A stretch of DNA of 7,448 nt from an uncultured Clostridia bacterium (GTDB lineage Bacteria > Bacillota_A > Clostridia > Christensenellales > Aristaeellaceae), in assembly GCA_934645275.1 (NCBI GenBank), contig CAKUDW010000093.1, positions 1-7,448 on the forward strand. The letters run 5' to 3'. This document shows, piece by piece, positions 1 to 7,448 of this stretch. Positions within the stretch are counted from its first letter, which is position 1. Every line of letters starts with the position of its first letter. The notes under the pieces were generated by a model. That model was not told the origin of the DNA. It searched no databases and worked only from the letters and a program-made list of their open reading frames with translations. A program made the position numbers and the translations under genes.

Positions 1-124
1 CTTCCCGGCGTTTCACTCATTTCTATTCTGACTTCTTCTTCTCTTCTCGCTCTCGCTGTATCGTTTTCAAGGATCGCCCGTTGTCGCTTCTCCTCGCCGC
101 CTCAGCGGCTGTTCTCGCGGCAAC
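1..124 (-). promoter_or_regulatory. Probable rRNA operon leader (transcribed leftwards, partial)
   Basis: Read on the minus strand, this is the transcribed stretch after the strong promoter at 132-160. It contains CTTGAAAACGATAC (about 61-75), which resembles the boxA-like TCTTTGAAAACT element of Firmicutes rrn leaders. It also contains a short GCCGC/GCGGC hairpin (96-109) and a purine-rich run (about 29-58). No open frame with a ribosome site is seen. The 16S gene itself is not in the window, so the assignment rests on promoter type and leader motifs. A tRNA operon leader is the main alternative. Confidence 0.55.
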
Positions 125-131
125 AGATGAT

Positions 132-195
132 ATTATAGCAAATACCATTTTGTTTGTCAACCCCTTTTTTCAACTTTTTTGAATTATTTTTTCCC
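132..195 (-). promoter_or_regulatory. Consensus sigma-A promoter with A-tract UP-like element, likely rrn P
   Basis: On the minus strand the -35 box is TTGACA (155-160) and the -10 box is TATAAT (132-137), with exactly 17 bases between them. A TG one base before the -10 box makes it an extended -10. Directly upstream of the -35 box (161-195) are phased A-tracts like those of UP elements that boost rRNA promoters. Transcription should start near 124-126 and run leftwards out of the window. Perfect hexamers, UP-like A-tracts and a boxA-like leader together point to a ribosomal RNA operon; the promoter call is firm and the rRNA target is inferred. Confidence 0.8.
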
Positions 196-225
196 CGGCT
201 CATACGTTGGGATGAGGTGGGCAAA

Positions 226-1314
226 ATGAGACGATTTGCGAGGTGCGTTTGCGTGCTGCTGCTGGCGGCACTAGCGGTCGGCGCAGTGCGTCTGGCGGGC
301 GAACTGCCGCCGGACCGGCGCCGCTATGTGGCGCAGAAGTATGCGGGCTGGAGCGGCGTGCTGCGCGCGTGGGTGTGCGCCGACTGGAAATGCGGCGGCA
401 ACTTCATCCGGTGGCTGAACGCCTGCGCCGCTGCCTTTGAAAAGCGGCACGAGGGCGTATATGTAGAATTCACGCCAGTCAGCCGCGATGCGATGCGCGC
501 GCTGAACGCATCCGGCATACGGCCGCCGGAACTGCTGCTGTTCTCACCGGGTGTGCTAAGCGACGCAGGCGATCTGGCAACACTCGACACGCCGGACGTG
601 CTGCGGCCGGAACTGCGCAGCGTTGGGCAGGGACGCGCGTTGCCCGTGGCGATGGGCGGCTACATCGCAGCGCGCGCTGCGACCGGCGACGCGAACGAGA
701 TACGGGAGCTGCCGAAGGATGCGGATGGCTGCTGCTTTGCGGGCGCGCTGATCGGCCTGTTGAGCGGCGATCCCGAGAGCGACGCTGATATTGAAGAAAC
801 GCCCGAGTCGGACGGCGGCATCGACCTGGGACTTCCGGCAAGCGCAGGTTTCGCGGATTTTACCAGCGGCGCGGCGGAAACCGCGATCGTGACGCAGGCG
901 GATATCGCGCGGCTGACGCGCCTGCGCGATGCGGGACGCGGGCCGGACTGGACGCTGGACGCGGCGGGCGAATACATGTGGGCAGATCAGCTGCTGCTGG
1001 CGGGCGTGGTGGCACAGACGGACGGCGACGCTGCCGAGCGCATGGCGCTGGCCCGCGCGCTGGTTGCAGCGCTCTTAGATGGAGAATCCCAACAGGCGCT
1101 GAGCAGCATCGGTGCATTGAGCGTGACGAACGCGTGCATCTATTCCGAGCTCTCGGCCTACGCGCCGCTGGAGACGCTGGCACGCAGGTGCAAGTTGGTC
1201 GCGCCCAGGGCGTTCGGCGACGCGCATGGCGATTGCCAGGCGATTGTTCGGAAATTTATCGGCGGCGAAATAAGCGCGTCCGAAGCGCTGGATCAGCTGG
1301 CCGCAATGCGCTGA
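226..1314 (+). CDS. Exported extracellular solute-binding-like protein (orphan)
   Basis: The 362-residue product starts with a basic stretch and a hydrophobic segment (MRRFARC, then residues 8-24), which fits a Sec signal or N-terminal anchor; no lipobox cysteine is visible. The mature part has solute-binding-protein features: a WLNACAAAFEKRHEGVYVEF stretch (63-82), PELLLFSPG (101-109), and a C-terminal helix region with MWADQLLLAGVV (251-262) and LLDGESQQALSSIGALSVT (283-301). These resemble sugar-type ABC binding proteins of about 400-450 residues, so this one is short. Residues 181-201 form an acidic, probably disordered insert. The ATG at 226 follows GAGGTGGG at a normal distance. An in-frame TTG at 154 was not chosen because it sits in the -35 box of the divergent rRNA promoter. 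No permease or ATPase gene adjoins it, and I see no convincing promoter. The substrate is unknown; the family call is by pattern only. Confidence 0.6.
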   Translation: MRRFARCVCVLLLAALAVGAVRLAGELPPDRRRYVAQKYAGWSGVLRAWVCADWKCGGNFIRWLNACAAAFEKRHEGVYVEFTPVSRDAMRALNASGIRPPELLLFSPGVLSDAGDLATLDTPDVLRPELRSVGQGRALPVAMGGYIAARAATGDANEIRELPKDADGCCFAGALIGLLSGDPESDADIEETPESDGGIDLGLPASAGFADFTSGAAETAIVTQADIARLTRLRDAGRGPDWTLDAAGEYMWADQLLLAGVVAQTDGDAAERMALARALVAALLDGESQQALSSIGALSVTNACIYSELSAYAPLETLARRCKLVAPRAFGDAHGDCQAIVRKFIGGEISASEALDQLAAMR

Positions 1315-1522
1315 GCGGGCTAATGTGCCGGCAGTCAATGCGTTCACGCATATCATGCTTATATAAATAGGTAGAAATCCAGACAAGAAAGTCGTTTTAG
1401 AGTCCAAAATTAAGCAATTTCCCAACAAAATGAGGATGGCCCTTCGCCACTCCTGCAACGGCGAAACGGCCTAGCGGAACGAACTGGCAAAAAAAGCGGC
1501 GGTCGTTCGTAAATTGCAAGCC
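1315..1522. other. Intergenic stretch with small dyads, no gene seen
   Basis: No open frame with a ribosome site is seen here. A 5-bp hairpin (1338-1351) lies just after the upstream stop codon but lacks a T-tract, so it is not a convincing terminator. A second dyad (1438-1471) pairs GGCC plus TTCGCC with GGCGAA plus GGCC around an 11-base loop. The part from about 1480 weakly resembles the 74-base repeat that follows and may be a decayed copy. Confidence 0.4.
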
Positions 1523-1670
1523 GGTAATCGCTGCGATTAGGAAAATTGTCACCAGTTTTCCGGGTCGGCGGGTGCGTATTTCGCTGACCGCACGCCGACA
1601 ATCGCCACAATCGGGAAAATTGTCGCCAATTTTCCAGGTCGGCGGGCGGAGCTTCGTTGACCGTGCGCTT
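1523..1670. repeat. 74-base tandem repeat, two diverged copies, each with a 9-bp palindrome
   Basis: Copy 1 (1523-1596) and copy 2 (1597-1670) align at an offset of 74 bases, falling to 73 after a one-base indel, at roughly three quarters identity. The best conserved core is GGAAAATTGTC, CCA, TTTTCC and GGTCGGCGGG. The core folds as a hairpin with a 9-bp stem and 4-base loop at 1540-1561 and 1614-1635. A G-T pair in copy 1 is a T-A pair in copy 2, so pairing is kept. Copy 1 also forms a GC-rich hairpin at 1564-1599 (GTCGGC/GCCGAC and GTGCG/CGCAC, with a 2-base bulge). The repeat ends at the promoter of the next gene and its second copy includes that promoter's -35 box. Confidence 0.75.
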
Positions 1671-1686
1671 GTGTTCGTGTTATAAT
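1657..1686 (+). promoter_or_regulatory. Promoter of the AI-2E transporter operon
   Basis: The -35 box TTGACC (1657-1662) and -10 box TATAAT (1681-1686) are 18 bases apart, and TGT before the -10 box makes it an extended -10. The expected start of transcription is near 1693, leaving about 38 bases of leader before the ATG at 1731. The -35 box lies inside the second copy of the 74-base repeat, so a factor bound to the palindrome at 1614-1635 would sit just upstream of RNA polymerase. Confidence 0.7.
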
Positions 1687-1730
1687 AGATGTGTATCTAT
1701 ATATTTGTCGCAACCAATTCGGAGGTAGAA

Positions 1731-3011
1731 ATGAAACTGCCGTTTTCAAAGGAACTGGAGCGCTTTGAGGTGAAAGGCCGAATTATCGTGGTGGCCTTCG
1801 CGATATTGTTCGGAGCGCTAATCTATTATTTCGATGGTGTATGGAGCTTCATATGCAAGCTGTTTTCGCTGGCCTCGCCGTTTTTTATTGGGTTTGCGAT
1901 TGCATTTCTGCTGGGGCCGATGCAGCGGCGCATAGAAAATGTGCTGGATAAGAGCGCTTTTTTCCGCGAAAAACATGTGCACGGCAAGCGCCTGATTTCC
2001 ACGGCAGTGTCGGTGCTGGTACTGCTGACGATTGTGTTCGTACTGTTGCGGCTGCTGCTGCCGCAGCTGATCCAGTCGATCGGTTCAATCGTGGCCTATA
2101 TTTCAGCATTCCTGAAAAACAATTCAAATGAGCTGAACAAGCTGCTGTTGAAGTTTGACATACTGAGCGTGAACGGCGATGAACTGGTGCTGGCATGGGA
2201 GAACATCGTTTCCAGCCAGATCAAGAATATCACGATGCTGCTGAACAACATTGTGAATATTTCATCGAACGTGGTGAATTCGCTGTATCAGCTGTTGGTC
2301 GGCCTGATCACGGCCTTCTACATACTGATGGACAAGGCGCGGCTGTGCGCGCGGATGAAAAAGATCGGCTATTCAATCATGGAACGGGAGAAAATCGAGA
2401 CGCTGATCTACTGGACGCGCAAAGCCAACCACATCTTCGCGGGCTTCATCAACGGCAAGATTGTGGATTCGGCCATCATTGGCGCAATATGCTATGTAGG
2501 CATGCTGATTTTCAAGATGGAATTCCCGCTGCTGATCAGCGTAATCATCGGCGTGACAAACATCATTCCCTTCTTCGGCCCGTTTATCGGCTGGGCGCCC
2601 TGCGCGCTGATACTGCTGATGGTGAACCCGATGAGCGCGCTGTGGTTTTCAGTGTTCGTGCTGGTGCTGCAGCAGCTGGACGGCAACCTGATCGGCCCGC
2701 ACATTCTGGGCGACTATGTGGGCATGTCCGCGCTGCAGATTATGATTGCCATCGTAATCGGCGGCGGCCTGTTCGGCTTTGTCGGCATGCTGATCAGCGT
2801 GCCGCTGTTCGCACTGGGCTACGCCATCTGCCGCACGTTCGTATATGCGCGGCTGCAAAGGAAGCACCTGCCGACAGACACCGCCGAATACGAACGCGCG
2901 CCTGAAGACCTGCACGAGAAGGCGCCCGCAACCGGCGACGCTTCGGACAACACCCCGGATAACGGCGCCGAAAAGAAAGAGGAAGAAACGCCATGCGAAC
3001 CACAACCCTGA
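1731..3011 (+). CDS. AI-2E family transporter (PF01594-type membrane protein)
   Basis: The 426-residue product is a polytopic membrane protein. Hydrophobic segments lie at about 16-34, 44-62, 88-110, 180-200, 242-260, 264-283, 286-315 and 335-368, fitting the eight-helix layout of the family. The soluble loop between about 111 and 179 and the signatures NIIPFFGPFIG (277-287) and DGNLIGPHILG (317-327) are diagnostic. Members have been tied to export of autoinducer-2 or other small solutes, and some act as ion antiporters, so the true substrate here is unknown. A hydrophilic acidic and proline-rich tail (381-426) is probably cytoplasmic and disordered. The ATG at 1731 follows GGAGG with 5 bases between; an in-frame ATG at 1689 would lie at or before the predicted transcription start. 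It is the first gene of a three-gene operon and overlaps the next by 19 bases. Confidence 0.88.
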   Translation: MKLPFSKELERFEVKGRIIVVAFAILFGALIYYFDGVWSFICKLFSLASPFFIGFAIAFLLGPMQRRIENVLDKSAFFREKHVHGKRLISTAVSVLVLLTIVFVLLRLLLPQLIQSIGSIVAYISAFLKNNSNELNKLLLKFDILSVNGDELVLAWENIVSSQIKNITMLLNNIVNISSNVVNSLYQLLVGLITAFYILMDKARLCARMKKIGYSIMEREKIETLIYWTRKANHIFAGFINGKIVDSAIIGAICYVGMLIFKMEFPLLISVIIGVTNIIPFFGPFIGWAPCALILLMVNPMSALWFSVFVLVLQQLDGNLIGPHILGDYVGMSALQIMIAIVIGGGLFGFVGMLISVPLFALGYAICRTFVYARLQRKHLPTDTAEYERAPEDLHEKAPATGDASDNTPDNGAEKKEEETPCEPQP

Positions 3012-3688
3012 TTCTGGATGCGGGCGGCGTGATGGTTCGCCCCGCACATTTTAACGATTGGAACGTACCCACGGAATACGAAGCGCTGCTCGGCGATTAT
3101 GCGCGCGATATTCCCGGCCCGGCTTGGAAGGAGGCCTGCCGCGCAGAGGCAAGCATTCTGCGCGAGGATGTGCCCGTGCATGGCATGGCCGAAGAAACCC
3201 TGCTGCGGCGGCAGTTTCTGGCGAACGTGGCGCGGCGCATGGGCTGGACGCTTACAGATGGCCAGCTCGACGCGCTGAATTGGGATTTCACCTGGAATCC
3301 CGCGCGCTATCACTGGTATCGAGATGTGGACGGCGCACTCGGCCTGATCCACATGAACCATCGCATCGGCGTGCTTTCGGATGCAATGCCCTCGTTTCGC
3401 GAATTTGCGATGCAGCGGCCTGAGGCGCGGCACTTTGACGCGATGGTGGTTTCCACCGAAATCGACACCTGCAAGCCCGATCCGCGGATGTACGACGCAA
3501 TCTGCAAGGCGCTGAACGTCAGGCCCGAAGAATGCCTGTTCATCGACGACCGTGAATGCAACCTGCATGGCGCGCTGAACGTGGGCATGCACGCGGCGCA
3601 GATGCTGCGCGACGGCGGCGACGGCTGGAACGGGCCCATCGTACACAATTTTTCGGAGATTATCAAGCTGCTGGAGGAAGAAAATTGA
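2993..3688 (+). CDS. HAD-family hydrolase, subfamily IA-like (YihX-type DxG motif)
   Basis: The 231-residue product carries the four HAD motifs in order. Motif I is LILDAGGV with the nucleophile Asp9; motif II is GVLSD with Ser129; motif III has Lys161 in CKPDPRMYDAI; motif IV is FIDDRECNLHGALNVGMHA with Asp185 and Asp186. The helical cap lies between about residues 15 and 115. The usual second Asp of DxD is Gly11, as in YihX-like sugar-phosphate phosphatases, where the enzyme is still active. A small phosphorylated metabolite is the likely substrate, but it cannot be named from sequence. The start at 2993 follows AGAGGA (2978-2983) and overlaps the transporter gene by 19 bases. The stop overlaps the TTG start of the next gene, so the three are probably co-transcribed and translationally coupled. 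Confidence 0.85.
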   Translation: MRTTTLILDAGGVMVRPAHFNDWNVPTEYEALLGDYARDIPGPAWKEACRAEASILREDVPVHGMAEETLLRRQFLANVARRMGWTLTDGQLDALNWDFTWNPARYHWYRDVDGALGLIHMNHRIGVLSDAMPSFREFAMQRPEARHFDAMVVSTEIDTCKPDPRMYDAICKALNVRPEECLFIDDRECNLHGALNVGMHAAQMLRDGGDGWNGPIVHNFSEIIKLLEEEN

Positions 3689-5010
3689 TTCCGCTGCCCG
3701 AAGCCTTTAAAAATGAAATTGCGACGATGCTGGGAGCCGAGGCCCCGGCATTTTTCGCCGCCATGGAAGACGCGCCCACGCTGGCGCTGCGGCTGAATCC
3801 GCTGCGCGCGGGCGCGGAGGCGGCGGCGCGCGCGTATTGCGGCGCGGCCGTGCCGTGGGAACCGCTGGGGCACTATCTGCTGCCCGACGTGAAGCCCGGC
3901 GCATCCATCGCCCACGCGGCCGGCGCATTCTATCTTCAGGAAGCGAGCGCGATGCTCAGCGTGGCGGCGCTCGACCCGAAGCCCGGCGAGCGGATACTGG
4001 ATCTCTGCGCTGCGCCGGGCGGTAAATCCACGCAGATCGCGGGACGCATGGCAGGCAGAGGCCTGCTGGTTGCCAACGAAATCGAGCCCGCGCGCGCAAA
4101 AGCGCTGGCTTCGAACCTGGAACGCCTGGGCGCGCGCAACGCCGTGGTGGTAAACGCGCGTCCGGACGCGCTGGCGGCGCGTCTATCAGAATACTTCGAT
4201 GCGCTGCTCTGCGACGCACCCTGTTCGGGCGAGGGCATGTTTCGCCGCGAACCCGCTGCGCGCGCGGCATGGCAGAGCGCTTCGCCCGCAGGCTGCGCGC
4301 GGCGACAGGCGGAAATACTGGACAGCGCGGCGGCGCTGCTGCGTCCCGGCGGGCGACTCGTGTATTCCACCTGCACCTTCAACCGCACTGAAAACGAGCA
4401 GACCATCGCCGCGTTTCTGGCGCGGCATCCGGAGTTTGCCCCCGAGGACTTTGCGCTCGACGGGCTGGGAAGCTCCAACGGCGGTATGCTGCGCATCTGG
4501 CCGCAGCGCGTACCCGGCGACGGGCACTTCTGCGCGCGGCTGCGCAAGGCGGGCGACCGGCGCACGCCCGACCCATCCTTTCCGCGCCCAGACCGTGAAA
4601 CGGCAAACGCACTTGCGCGGCTGAAGGACGAAATCTGCGCGCTGCCCGACGGGCTCGACGCGCGACTGCTGCGGCTGGGCGACGCGATCTTTGCCACGCC
4701 CGCCGCCTGTCCCGAGTTAAACGGGCTGCGCGTGGTTTCGCTAGGCACGAGCCTTGCGCGCCTGGGACGCAGCCACATCGAACCGCAGCACGCGCTGGCG
4801 ATGACGCTCGAACCAAAGCTGGCGCGTCAGAGCGTGGAACTTGCCGATGCCGACGCGACGCGCTATCTGCTGGGTGAGGCGATTGCCTGCGATGAGGGCG
4901 CGCGCGGCTGGACACTGATGTGCTGGCAGGGCCTGCCTCTAGGCTGGGCAAAGGCTTCCGGCGGCTGGTACAAGAACCACCTGCCCAAGGGGCTGAGACG
5001 CAATAAATAA
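3685..5010 (+). CDS. rsmF: RsmB/NOP2-family RNA (cytosine-5) methyltransferase, RsmF-like
   Basis: The 441-residue product transfers methyl from SAM to C5 of a cytosine, most likely in 16S rRNA. The N-terminus (IPLPEAFKNEIATMLGAEA, then LALRLNPLR at 33-41) is typical of RsmF-like proteins. The SAM-binding motif is DLCAAPGGKSTQ (106-117). Catalytic cysteines are Cys180 in DAPCSGEGMFRR (177-188) and the nucleophile Cys230 in STCTFNRTENE (228-238). The C-terminal part has LGRSHIEPQHALAM (360-373) and GLPLGWAKASGGWYKNHLPKGLRR (416-439), the RsmF/YebU-type RNA-binding tail. The start is TTG at 3685, with GGAGG (3673-3677) 7 bases ahead; it overlaps the HAD stop codon as TTGA. The nearest in-frame ATG (3727) lacks a ribosome site and would remove conserved residues. 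The symbol reflects family resemblance; the exact target cytosine is unknown. Confidence 0.88.
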   Translation: MIPLPEAFKNEIATMLGAEAPAFFAAMEDAPTLALRLNPLRAGAEAAARAYCGAAVPWEPLGHYLLPDVKPGASIAHAAGAFYLQEASAMLSVAALDPKPGERILDLCAAPGGKSTQIAGRMAGRGLLVANEIEPARAKALASNLERLGARNAVVVNARPDALAARLSEYFDALLCDAPCSGEGMFRREPAARAAWQSASPAGCARRQAEILDSAAALLRPGGRLVYSTCTFNRTENEQTIAAFLARHPEFAPEDFALDGLGSSNGGMLRIWPQRVPGDGHFCARLRKAGDRRTPDPSFPRPDRETANALARLKDEICALPDGLDARLLRLGDAIFATPAACPELNGLRVVSLGTSLARLGRSHIEPQHALAMTLEPKLARQSVELADADATRYLLGEAIACDEGARGWTLMCWQGLPLGWAKASGGWYKNHLPKGLRRNK

Positions 5011-5018
5011 AAAAATTC

Positions 5019-5058
5019 CGGCGTTCCTTTGCAGGCGCCGCCTCTCTATTCTGTTTTT
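5019..5058 (+). terminator. Weak terminator-like hairpin after the methyltransferase gene
   Basis: CGGCG (5019-5023) pairs with CGCCG (5036-5040) around a 12-base loop, followed by a pyrimidine-rich stretch that ends in TTTTT at 5054-5058. The stem is short and the T-run is not adjacent, so it may only assist the stronger hairpin downstream. Confidence 0.3.
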
Positions 5059-5081
5059 GTATATTTCTACTCTATCAAAGA

Positions 5082-5128
5082 ACCGGGCTTTAAAGCGCAT
5101 TTTCGCGTTCAAAGCCCGGTCTTATTTC
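5082..5128. terminator. Strong hairpin terminator between converging genes
   Basis: ACCGGGCTTT (5082-5091) pairs perfectly with AAAGCCCGGT (5111-5120). On the plus strand it is followed by CTTATTTCATT, a moderate T-rich tail. On the minus strand the tail is TTCTTTGATAG, less ideal. It lies between the operon ending at 5010 and the asnA stop at 5130, so it probably ends transcription from both sides, better on the plus strand. Confidence 0.75.
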
Positions 5129-5129
5129 A

Positions 5130-7448
<2,319 letters not shown>

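Noticed and set aside
154..225. In-frame TTG at 154 as the start of the solute-binding-like protein
   Set aside because: It lies within the -35 box and A-tracts of the divergent promoter, has no ribosome site, and would place 24 unlikely residues ahead of a good signal-like N-terminus.
1338..1365. Intrinsic terminator after the solute-binding-like gene
   Set aside because: The 5-bp stem is weak and is not followed by a T-tract.
1523..1670. CRISPR array
   Set aside because: There are only two diverged copies without distinct spacers; the whole 74-base unit is repeated, not short repeats around unique sequence.
1689..1730. In-frame ATG at 1689 as the AI-2E gene start
   Set aside because: It is 3 bases after the -10 box, at or before the predicted transcription start; the ATG at 1731 has a GGAGG site.
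2819..3646. 275-codon minus-strand open frame opposite the HAD gene
   Set aside because: It is antisense to a gene with all HAD motifs and spans a gene junction; no domain was recognised.

Overview
The window reads as ordinary chromosomal DNA from a GC-rich member of the Clostridia (Firmicutes), possibly an uncultured gut lineage. The coding regions are strongly biased to GCG, CTG and GGC codons, while the gaps between genes are much richer in A and T. Shine-Dalgarno sites are strong (GGAGG type), promoters are close to the sigma-A consensus, and a Firmicutes-style rRNA promoter and leader lie at the left edge. The lineage is an inference; no rRNA gene body is present to test it.

Left edge (1-225): the minus strand carries a perfect sigma-A promoter (TTGACA, 17 bases, TATAAT) with A-tracts upstream and a boxA-like leader. 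It very probably drives an rRNA operon lying to the left of the window. Diverging from it is a gene for an exported solute-binding-like protein (226-1314) that has no transporter partner in the window.

Middle (1315-5010): a 416-base gap holds a diverged 74-base tandem repeat, each copy carrying a 9-bp palindrome, plus other hairpins. The second copy contains the -35 box of a promoter with an extended -10. That promoter starts a tight three-gene operon: an AI-2E family membrane transporter, a HAD-family phosphatase of the DxG type, and an RsmF/NOP2-type RNA m5C methyltransferase. The genes overlap by 19 and 4 bases, and the last begins at TTG inside the stop region of the HAD gene. A strong hairpin terminator (5082-5120) separates this operon from the converging asnA gene.

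Right part (5130-7448): asnA (minus strand, ammonia-dependent asparagine synthetase) and gdhA (plus strand, glutamate dehydrogenase with NADP-type residues, cut by the window end) are divergent. Both can fix free ammonium into an amino acid, and they share a 265-base control region with two good promoters and repeated GCAT/T-tract motifs between and overlapping them. This is the clearest functional pairing in the window.

I see no mobile element, CRISPR array, tRNA or defence system, and no convincing novel multi-gene system. The items most worth a second look are the 74-base palindrome repeat, the asnA-gdhA control region and the orphan solute-binding-like protein.
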